This document shows, one piece after another, positions 57,242 to 64,000 of a stretch of 64,000 nt of DNA (the stretch's first letter is position 1; each line of letters begins with the position of its first letter). The position numbers and the translations under genes are program-made. The stretch is from NCBI RefSeq assembly GCF_014698825.1, contig NZ_JACJTT010000022.1:24798-88797 (forward strand), read 5' to 3'. A model generated the notes under the pieces. The model did not search any database. It was not told the DNA's origin and saw only the letters and a list, made by a program, of their open reading frames with translations. The DNA is from Richelia sinica FACHB-800 (GTDB taxonomy: Bacteria > Cyanobacteriota > Cyanobacteriia > Cyanobacteriales > Nostocaceae).

Positions 57242-57464
57242 GAAGAAGAAGTTCAGGAGTTGCAGGAGTTCAGAAGTTCAGAAGTTCAGGAGTATGCCTC
57301 CGGCACGCTACGCGAACAGGAGTATGCCTACGGCACGCTGCGCGAACAGAAGTATGCCTACGGAAAATGGAGAACAGGAGTTGAAAAATGCAAGAATTCA
57401 GCAGCAATAGCATGAATTATTCTGTAACTCCTGCAACTTCTGTAACTTCTGTCTTCTTCTTCTG
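57242..57464. repeat. Foldback repeat with GAAGAAGA ends and GTTCGCG cassettes, copy 2
   Basis: In reverse orientation it matches the element at 28772: GAAGAAGAAGACAGAAGTTA, then TTGCAGGAGTTACAGAATAA, the core TGCTGCTGAATTCTTGCA, and two GTTCGCG(C/T)AGCGTGCCG cassettes with a third, decayed one. The two flanks are complementary. It fills most of the 57165-57508 gap. Confidence 0.7.
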
Positions 57465-57508
57465 CACCACCCTGCGCGAACAGAAGTTCACATACTCCAC
57501 TAGTTACA

Positions 57509-58003
57509 TCAATCTCCACTAGCTAAATCAATCAGTGCATTATCTGTCACTCGACAAATCAACCATTCATTAACTATCTTTGCTCCCAAGCTTAGATAAA
57601 ATGATTGGGCTGGTTCGTTCCAATCTAAAACTGTCCACTCTAAGCGTCCACAATTGCGTTCTACTGCGATTTGAGCAACTTTGGTCAACAGTGCTTTACC
57701 GATGCCTTGGCGGCGATAGGCAGGCAGCACAAATATATCTTCTAAGTGAATACCTGGTTTAGTGAGAAAGGTTGAATAAGTGTGAAAAAAAATCCCACAG
57801 CCAACGGCTTTCCCTTCTATTTCCGCGATAATAGCTTCTATATATTTTGGTGTACCAAATAAATGCTCTTGTAGCATTTGAGCATTTCCTGTGACTGCAT
57901 GAGTTAATTTTTCGTACTCTGCTAGTCCCTGTATTAATTCAAATAGTGTTGTACAATCGCTGGGTTTTGCAAAGCGCACCACTAAATTGTTTGGGGAAGT
58001 CAT
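57509..58003 (-). CDS. GNAT-family N-acetyltransferase
   Basis: A 164-residue acetyltransferase. The acetyl-CoA loop is in FVLPAYRRQGIGKALLTKVA, and the later strand-helix WTVLDWNEPAQSFYLSLGAK is the typical motif B. It resembles diamine/thialysine acetyltransferases (SAT2-like). The substrate is unknown. STRR-like heptamers (TGACTAA) lie upstream at 58060-58108. Confidence 0.88.
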   Translation of the reverse strand: MTSPNNLVVRFAKPSDCTTLFELIQGLAEYEKLTHAVTGNAQMLQEHLFGTPKYIEAIIAEIEGKAVGCGIFFHTYSTFLTKPGIHLEDIFVLPAYRRQGIGKALLTKVAQIAVERNCGRLEWTVLDWNEPAQSFYLSLGAKIVNEWLICRVTDNALIDLASGD

Positions 58004-58107
58004 TAGTCTTTAGTTCACAGCCTTTTGTATCTAGTTAAGTGTATAAAGTTTCTTCACTTCTGACCACTGAACTTCTGACCACCGACTAATGACCAATGAC
58101 TAATGAC

Positions 58108-59241
58108 TTAGAGTAACCACCCTTTTAAGCGTTTAGCGATGTGGGGACGGCGTAATTTTCGCATGGCTTTGCTTTGAATTTGCCGGACTCGTTCGCGAGA
58201 CAGGTTGAACATGTTACCCACTTCTTCTAAAGTGCAGGGTTCACTGGTGGTGAGTCCATAGCGCAGGGAAATTACGTCTTTTTCGCGGGGGGTGAGTACA
58301 TCTCCTAAAACTTCCCATATCTCCTGACGCATCATGTTTTCATTCATTTTTGCTTCGGGAGATTGGTTATCTTCGTCTTCTAGTAAGTCCATGAGTTCGG
58401 TATCTTCTTCTTTACCGACTCGGTGGTTAAGAGAAAGTGCTTGACGACGGAGTTGTTGGAGTTGACGGAGTTGTTGGACGTTGATTTCGAGGACTGCGGC
58501 TACTTCTGCTTCTGAGGGGTTGCGAGCGAGTTTTTGCTTTAGTTCCCGTTGAGCTTTTTTCAGCTTGTTAAGTTTTTCAACGATGTGGATGGGTAAACGG
58601 ATGGTGCGGGCATCATTAGCGATCGCACGGGTGATGGCTTGTCTAATCCACCAATAGGCGTAGGTTGAGAACTTATATCCTTTATCGGGATCAAATTTTT
58701 CTGTAGCTCGATTTAATCCCATTGCTCCTTCTTGAATTAAATCTAGAAAAGGAACTCCACGATTTAGATATCGTTTAGCGATGGATACTACTAACCGCAG
58801 GTTGGAGCGAATCATTTTGCGTTTGGCGACTCGTCCTTGATACAAGCGACTTTCCAGTTGTTTTTCTGTTAAAGTCAACTGAGCCGCGACTTCGCTTTTC
58901 GTTGGTTGCTTTCCTTGTTCTGTTTCTAGACGCGCTTGTATCTCTTGCACTTCTTCTAAAAACCGAACTCTTCTCGCTAACTCTACTTCTTCATCTGGTT
59001 TGAGGAGAGGATAACGGGCCATTTCTTTGAAAAATGCACCCACAGCGTCGTCATGTTCGGTTTTATTGTATCCCGATGGACGGGCTGCGGCCATTTCATC
59101 TCCATCGCGCTCGTCTGATTCCAAATTGTCTACAATTGAAGAGTCTTCATATCCTACTGGATCTAAACTATCAAGTGATGGTTCTTCACGATCAGCAGCG
59201 TTCTCCAGTATTTCCATTGTTCCCAATTCAGCAAGATTCAT
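58108..59241 (-). CDS. sigC: Group 2 sigma factor of RNA polymerase (SigC-type)
   Basis: A sigma-70 family protein. Region 1.2 begins DDAVGAFFKEMARYPLLKPD, region 2 is RSNLRLVVSIAKRYLNRG with DLIQEGAMGLNRATEKFD and the melting segment YKFSTYAYWWIRQAI, and region 4 includes CTLEEVGNMFNLSRERVRQI. The ending RRPHIAKRLKGWL differs from the principal sigma SigA and suits SigC. I start at ATG 59241 because AAAGGA lies six bases upstream; ATG 59277 would add 12 residues. Group 2 sigmas are non-essential and direct stress or nitrogen-related transcription; the sigC name is a fair guess. Confidence 0.85.
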   Translation of the reverse strand: MNLAELGTMEILENAADREEPSLDSLDPVGYEDSSIVDNLESDERDGDEMAAARPSGYNKTEHDDAVGAFFKEMARYPLLKPDEEVELARRVRFLEEVQEIQARLETEQGKQPTKSEVAAQLTLTEKQLESRLYQGRVAKRKMIRSNLRLVVSIAKRYLNRGVPFLDLIQEGAMGLNRATEKFDPDKGYKFSTYAYWWIRQAITRAIANDARTIRLPIHIVEKLNKLKKAQRELKQKLARNPSEAEVAAVLEINVQQLRQLQQLRRQALSLNHRVGKEEDTELMDLLEDEDNQSPEAKMNENMMRQEIWEVLGDVLTPREKDVISLRYGLTTSEPCTLEEVGNMFNLSRERVRQIQSKAMRKLRRPHIAKRLKGWLL

Positions 59242-60145
59242 AGTTTCCTTTAGGGATAGTTGCTTTGTTTGGTACATAATTTAGTGACAGCTGCTTGTTT
59301 GAGGCTTGGTAGTTTTCCCTCCGGGATAATTCGCCCTTTTTACTACTAGTACCACTGGGTGAAAGCAAAGATTCAAAATTCAAAAAGCTCTGGGGGAGGG
59401 CGGTTGTGAATTTTGCCATAGATAGTTTACTTACACCTTACTGTACTAGCAAAATACAGTCTTTTCATAATTCCTCAACTGGAATGAAAATCCGTATTTG
59501 GCTGTCTTTTTTTGTTTACTCTTAGATACAACCTCTAATCAATAATGACCTTGCACCCAAAAAAATTATTTTTAGACTACCAACAGACATATTTATCATT
59601 TTTTTCTGTATTACTAAATATGTCAAATACCCTCAAACATTCTCAACCTTAACAAATATAAAAATGGCTGGTAAATAACCCTAATTATTAAATTTTCATG
59701 TAGTTTTATAAAATTTTTGTAGAAGACAAAAGTAGAAAATCATGAGTGGCATATTTGCTTTAGGGTTACTTCCCTTGAATTAGGTGAATATTTGATACAA
59801 ATTACGATGATTGTAGCTAAAAATCGGGATGATTTTGTTTGTATAAAAGCATCTCACATCGAAAAAGTATTGAATATCTATCAATAGGTGGAAAAGCCCT
59901 ATACCCTATTTAGGAGATAAAGTAACCGATTAACTAAAAATCAAGATGCTTTAATTTATAGAGGATTTATTAAATATTTATTGCACGTAAAGTAGAAGGA
60001 GAATTGTCCAGCAGAATACACAAGATAAAACTTATCAAGTATGATAATTCTTTAAAGTATTGCAAAATACCGTTTACCTGTAGTAAATCAACAAGTTAAA
60101 GTTAGGTGATGCTGGGCTGATTGGTTGAGTATTTGAGTCAGATAT
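59242..60145. other. Long AT-rich gap between sigma factor and priA
   Basis: This 900-base region contains the promoters of both divergent genes. It is very AT-rich, with no repeat of the families seen elsewhere, no tRNA and no supported ORF. It may hold long leaders. Confidence 0.45.
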
Positions 60146-62659
60146 ATGTCTAAAAATATAGAAATTATGTATAGTAATGGCGTAAATTTATCTTCTGTAG
60201 TCGCTGCGGAACCAACAGGAGGTTATCAGACTGAAACGAGCCAGAACCAATGGATTGAAGTTTTAGTAGATTGTCCTGGATGCTCAGATTTATTTATCTA
60301 TAGATTACCAGCCCAGTTAGAAATTAAACCAGGGGATATTTTGAGTGTCCCCTTCGGAACACAACAAGTAGGTGCCGTTGCCATTCGTTTATTAGCACAG
60401 CCTAATATTGATATCCCCCTAGACAAAATTCGGGAAGTGGAAGATGTGGTCAGTCGGGGCTTCTTTCCTCCCCATTATTGGGAATTACTCAATCGTGTTG
60501 CAGCTTATTACTATACACCTCTAATGCAGGTGATTCGCGTTGCTTTACCACCAGGATTATTAGGACGTTCTCAGCGCCGTCTGCGCTTAACTTCCTGGGG
60601 AAAAGCCGAAATTCCCCCCATTCTCAACCCCACTGCCCAAAAAATCCTAGAATTGCTGCAAAAACAGGCATCTGGAGATTATAGCTATTACTATATTCAA
60701 CAAAAAGTCAAAGCTGCTTATCGGGGAACTCGTGAGTTATTACGTTTAGGTTTGGTGGAAAGTTACCTAGAACCACCACGACTCACCCAACCGAAACTGC
60801 AAAAAGCTGTTACCTTGCTGGATAACGAAGGAGATTTAACCCCCCGTCAAAAAGAAATTGTAGAGGTTTTGCGACGACGTGGGGGGGAGTTATGGCAAAG
60901 TGAATTATTACAGATTTGCAGTACCAGTACCTCTACCCTGAAAGCCTTGGTGGAAAAGGGCTGTATCGTGATCGAAGAAAGAGAAATTTTACGCAGAGAA
61001 CAAAATCCCCTGGTCGCTGGGGATCAAGCAAAATCATTAACACTAGCCCAGTCCCAAGCCTTAGCAACCATCCAATCTCTACAAGGCTTTACTCAAGTAT
61101 TGTTGCATGGGGTAACAGGTTCAGGGAAAACAGAAGTATACTTGCAAGCGATCGCTCCTTTACTTCAACAAGGTAAATCAGCTTTAGTCTTAGTCCCAGA
61201 AATCGGACTTACTCCCCAACTCACAGACCGATTTAGCGCCAGATTTGGTAAAAAAGTCAGCGTATATCACAGCGCCCTTTCCGATGGTGAACGCTACGAC
61301 ACATGGCGACAAATGCTCACCGGAGAACCCCAAGTCATCATTGGGACTCGTAGCGCCATTTTTGCTCCTCTTCCCAACTTAGGCTTAATTATCCTCGACG
61401 AAGAACACGATAGCAGCTTTAAACAAGATACCCCCATACCCACCTACCACGCCCGCAGCGTCGCCCAATGGCGGGCTGAATTAGAAAATTGTCCCTTAAT
61501 TTTAGGTTCTGCTACCCCTTCTCTAGAAAGTTGGATTTCCTTTTCCACTTCAGAAACCAACCCTATCCCCCCCACCTATTACCTCTCTCTCCCGGAACGC
61601 ATCAACTCCCGTCCCCTGCCACCTGTGGAAATTATTGATATGCGTCAAGAGTTACAGGCAGGAAATCGGTCTATCTTTAGTAGGCCTTTGCAAACCGCTT
61701 TACAAGAACTACAAGACAAAAAACAACAGGGAATTTTATTCATCCATCGTCGGGGACACAGCACCTTTGTTTCCTGTCGTAGTTGCGGTTATGTATTGGA
61801 ATGTCCCCATTGTGATGTTTCCCTGGCTTATCACCACAGCGAAGAAGGCGCACCCCAACTATTACGCTGTCATTATTGTAATTATGGGCGATCGCATCCC
61901 CAAAACTGTCCCGAATGCGGTTCACCTTACTTAAAATTTTTCGGGAGTGGAACCCAACGAGTAGCCCAGGAATTAAACCGCCAATTTCCCAACTTACGCC
62001 TAATTCGCTTTGATAGTGACACTACCCGCACCAAAGGCGCACATCGTACCCTACTCACCCAATTTGCTAACGGTGAAGCCGATTTATTAGTGGGGACACA
62101 AATGCTCACCAAAGGCTTAGATTTACCCCAAGTTACCTTAGTTGGTGTTGTCGCTGCGGATGGACTATTGCATTTATCAGATTATCGCGCCAGTGAACGC
62201 GCATTTCAAACATTAACCCAAGTTGCGGGACGTGCAGGTAGAGGAGAAGACCCAGGCCGGGTAATTATGCAAACTTACACTCCAGAACATCCAGTCATTG
62301 AAGCCGTACAAAAACATGATTATCAATCTTTCTCGACTGGGGAATTAGAACAACGCCAAGCCTTAAACTATCCCCCCTATGGTCGGTTGATTTTATTAAG
62401 AATAAGTAGCCTTGACCCCATTCAAGTGCAGAACACCGCTCAAATTATCGCCACATCTTTGAATAGATTTGCAGACTTGGAAATTTTAGGCCCAGCCCCC
62501 GCTAGTATTTTACGGGTAGCTAATCGCTATCGCTGGCAAATATTAATCAAATTTCCTGCTGATGCCTTACCTAATTTACCAAATTGGGAAGAAATTAGAG
62601 AACTTTGTCCTGCATCGGTGAGCTTAACTATTGATGTAGATCCCATCAATATTATGTAA
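60146..62659 (+). CDS. priA: Primosomal protein N' (replication restart helicase)
   Basis: An 837-residue helicase that reloads DnaB at stalled forks. The N-terminal DNA-binding region runs from about 35 to 130, helicase motif I is VTGSGKTEVYL (residues about 323-333), motif II is LDEEHDSSFKQ, and the zinc-binding insertion has eight Cys in CRSCGYVLECPHC and CHYCNYG...CPECGS. Motifs V and VI are LVGTQMLTKGLDLPQ and QVAGRAGRG. An alternative ATG lies at 60167. It appears monocistronic. Confidence 0.95.
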   Translation: MSKNIEIMYSNGVNLSSVVAAEPTGGYQTETSQNQWIEVLVDCPGCSDLFIYRLPAQLEIKPGDILSVPFGTQQVGAVAIRLLAQPNIDIPLDKIREVEDVVSRGFFPPHYWELLNRVAAYYYTPLMQVIRVALPPGLLGRSQRRLRLTSWGKAEIPPILNPTAQKILELLQKQASGDYSYYYIQQKVKAAYRGTRELLRLGLVESYLEPPRLTQPKLQKAVTLLDNEGDLTPRQKEIVEVLRRRGGELWQSELLQICSTSTSTLKALVEKGCIVIEEREILRREQNPLVAGDQAKSLTLAQSQALATIQSLQGFTQVLLHGVTGSGKTEVYLQAIAPLLQQGKSALVLVPEIGLTPQLTDRFSARFGKKVSVYHSALSDGERYDTWRQMLTGEPQVIIGTRSAIFAPLPNLGLIILDEEHDSSFKQDTPIPTYHARSVAQWRAELENCPLILGSATPSLESWISFSTSETNPIPPTYYLSLPERINSRPLPPVEIIDMRQELQAGNRSIFSRPLQTALQELQDKKQQGILFIHRRGHSTFVSCRSCGYVLECPHCDVSLAYHHSEEGAPQLLRCHYCNYGRSHPQNCPECGSPYLKFFGSGTQRVAQELNRQFPNLRLIRFDSDTTRTKGAHRTLLTQFANGEADLLVGTQMLTKGLDLPQVTLVGVVAADGLLHLSDYRASERAFQTLTQVAGRAGRGEDPGRVIMQTYTPEHPVIEAVQKHDYQSFSTGELEQRQALNYPPYGRLILLRISSLDPIQVQNTAQIIATSLNRFADLEILGPAPASILRVANRYRWQILIKFPADALPNLPNWEEIRELCPASVSLTIDVDPINIM

Positions 62660-62833
62660 TAGAATTGAAGTAGTTGGTATTTAGGGTGGTTTTACAATCT
62701 TTTCGGGATAAGGGTTTCAGCTTATTTAAGCCCTAACAACAACTTCACTAGATCCAAAGCTAATTATCATTTTTATCATCTGCCATAAAGAAGATGATTC
62801 TATCAATTATTAGGATTAAACGTAAAGAACTTT

Positions 62834-63422
62834 GGTTCTTTCGGATATCTTATGGAGGAAGTAAAAAGTAATGAAAATTAATGGAAGAAATTTATCGAGA
62901 TTGAAGCCTAAACGAGAATAGATACAATACTTTACAGCTTTGAAAGTATGTTTAATTAACGAAATTGAGATAATTATATATTCAAGAACAGGCATTGGCG
63001 GCGATAGTTATGAAATTTCCCGTAGAGCAAATCCTCAATCTACCAGAGATAAAAGTGTTAGATTGTCAAGAAGTAGAAGGAGCGGGAATAATCATCACAA
63101 TCGAAAAAGCCGTCAACCATTGTACCTGTCCAAATTGTGGCAATATTACAGAGAGTATACACCAAGACCATTGGCGAATGATTCATGATTTACCGTGGAG
63201 CGAAAAACCAGTTCTGTTAAAAATCAATCGTCGTCAATTTAAATGCCATAGTGGGTTATTTTGATGGTAGAACTACCAGTGGGACTGTGGAAGGCATTAA
63301 TAATAAACTTAAGCTGATTAAACGACTTGGATATGGTTTTCGTAACTTCAACAATTTTCGTTTACGCAGTTTATTAAACTGGCACTTTAGTATTAATTCT
63401 CCATAAAACAGGCGCAAGAACC
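62834..63422 (+). mobile_element. Internally deleted ISL3-family element
   Basis: The left end GGTTCTTTCGGATATCTTATGG and the right end (complement of CCATAAAACAGGCGCAAGAACC) are imperfect inverted repeats. Between them only the first 80 or so and last 50 codons of an ISL3 transposase remain, so the element has lost its middle. A short derivative of the same family follows after five bases (TTTTT). Confidence 0.75.
63010..63406 (+). pseudogene. ISL3-family transposase remnant with internal deletion
   Basis: The N-terminus MKFPVEQILNLPEIKVLD and the zinc-like CTCPNCGNIT are normal; the frame runs to RRQFKCHS and stops at 63264. The C-terminus resumes in another frame from about 63252 (YFDGRTTSGTVEGINNKLKL, then GYGFRNFNNFRLRSLLNWHF). 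About two thirds of the protein, including the first two acidic catalytic residues, is missing. Confidence 0.85.
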
Positions 63423-63427
63423 TTTTT

Positions 63428-63589
63428 GGTTCTTGCGTAGATTTTATGGTAATTGAAGATTGATTACCACAAAACCCTTACGGGGCAAGGCTTATAAACT
63501 ATTATGCGTAATATTTTTAATGAAATGCCTACACAATAAGGTTTTCAATGATTTGGAACTGGGTTCTCCATAAAAAGTACCGAAGAACC
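63428..63589. repeat. ISL3-related MITE (162 bp)
   Basis: It begins GGTTCTTGCGTAGATTTTATGG and ends with the complement CCATAAAAAGTACCGAAGAACC, the same terminal pattern as the ISL3 element before it, but has no transposase sequence inside. Its right end abuts the restriction endonuclease fragment. Confidence 0.7.
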
Positions 63590-63985
63590 ACATTTTTTAA
63601 ATTGGTATTATATATTTTAGCCAAAGATGGAACAGAATTATTTTTTGAAATTAAAGCTCCAAAGCCTAATAAAGGGCAATGTTTAGAAGTGACACAGCGG
63701 TTATTGAGATTTCATTTACTTCGCGGTCAAAATCGACCTCAAGTTAAAGCTTATTATGCTATGCCTTATAATCCTTATGGAGCAACAAAATTCGATTATA
63801 AATGGTCATACACCATAAACTATACACCTTTTAATGATGCTGTAGTGATTGGTCATGATTTTTGGGAAATAATAGGTGGAAAAACTGCTTATACTTATAT
63901 CTTGCACCTAACGGGATACCCTGAGAAAAAGCAAACAAATGCAACCACAAAAGGAAGGATAAGACAGAGGAATAAGATGAAATAA
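63548..63985 (+). pseudogene. 5'-truncated type II restriction endonuclease (TdeIII-like)
   Basis: From about 63595 the frame reads ILAKDGTELFFEIKAPKPNK, where E-I-K is the PD-(D/E)xK catalytic strand, then QRLLRFHLLRG, AYYAMPYNPYGATKFDYKW and VIGHDFWEIIGG, which resembles the C-terminal half of TdeIII-family enzymes. The N-terminal half is absent; the ORF's first 15 codons come from the neighbouring MITE. The last 30 residues (from HLTGYPEKK) look atypical. It is probably inactive; its methylase could lie past the right edge. Confidence 0.65.
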
Positions 63986-64000
63986 AAAGAACAAACAAAT

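Noticed and set aside
57040..57384. Plus-strand ORF across the reductase start and the foldback repeat
   Set aside because: Its second half is translated repeat (for example CLRHATRTGVCLRHAARTEV), not a protein domain.
58108..59241. Principal sigma factor SigA
   Set aside because: The region before 2.1 and the C-terminal end (RRPHIAKRLKGWL) differ from SigA and fit a group 2 sigma factor.
59806..59886. 26-aa ORF before priA
   Set aside because: It has no ribosome site, and AT-rich DNA produces such ORFs by chance.

Overview
The window comes from a filamentous, heterocyst-forming cyanobacterium of the Anabaena/Nostoc type. The evidence is allophycocyanin beta-18 (apcF), many HIP1 octamers (GCGATCGC), heptameric STRR repeats, a kdpABGCD operon, HisIE and CPP1-like proteins, a CYP110-type P450, and above all a patX gene whose product carries the RGSGR heterocyst-inhibition pentapeptide behind a TCCGGA (DIF-type) promoter motif. 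The neighbourhood apcF - glnA - gifA - methyltransferase - patX also fits this group. The species cannot be named from sequence alone.

Layout. 1-12.2 kb: a Ser/Thr kinase with pentapeptide repeats (cut by the window edge), hemL, hisIE, a DUF2811 protein, an OmpR-type regulator, a CPP1-like membrane chaperone, a HAD hydrolase, 4-hydroxyphenylpyruvate dioxygenase, an SDR oxidoreductase and a NYN-LOTUS protein. 12.6-19 kb: the K+ uptake operon kdpA-B-G-C-D, with a kinase-less KdpD. 19.3-23.2 kb: a MATE transporter, an FAD monooxygenase and an IS5-type element whose transposase is frameshifted by a 25-nt dispersed repeat. 23.5-28.1 kb: an alternative (ARTO-type) terminal oxidase operon whose subunit II lacks the CuA ligands, led by two DUF2231 membrane proteins. 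29-31.1 kb: an FAD oxidoreductase, then patX followed by a three-unit tandem repeat. 31.6-35.7 kb: the nitrogen assimilation and light harvesting block (methyltransferase, gifA, glnA, apcF), with NtcA-type sites on gifA and glnA. 35.8-42 kb: a FetB-like permease, a sugar aminotransferase, a broken type I methylase remnant, a DUF3825 gene and several small unknowns amid palindromes. 42.3-44.2 kb: a nitrogenase-associated cluster (TPR-like protein, Pro-rich peptide, cupin, NifO/ArsC-like protein). 44.5-62.7 kb: mostly housekeeping and metabolism (hydrolase, aroE, a coiled-coil membrane protein, a SucC/SucD-like pair, a TPR protein, pepA, P450, saccharopine-type reductase, GNAT, a group 2 sigma factor, priA). 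62.8-64 kb: an internally deleted ISL3 element and its MITE, abutting a 5'-truncated restriction endonuclease.

How the genes work together. Several modules serve nitrogen-fixing, heterocyst life: patX (pattern inhibitor), the ARTO operon (oxygen removal), the nitrogenase-associated cluster, and glnA with its inactivating factor under NtcA-type control. The most unexpected result is the SucC/SucD-like pair at 48.8-51.0 kb. It keeps the family length and register, but the alpha subunit has Gln where the phosphorylated His246 should be, and the metal-binding residues of the beta subunit are also replaced. Intergenic space is rich in foldback repeats, MITEs and small dispersed repeats, several shared between distant sites of the window.
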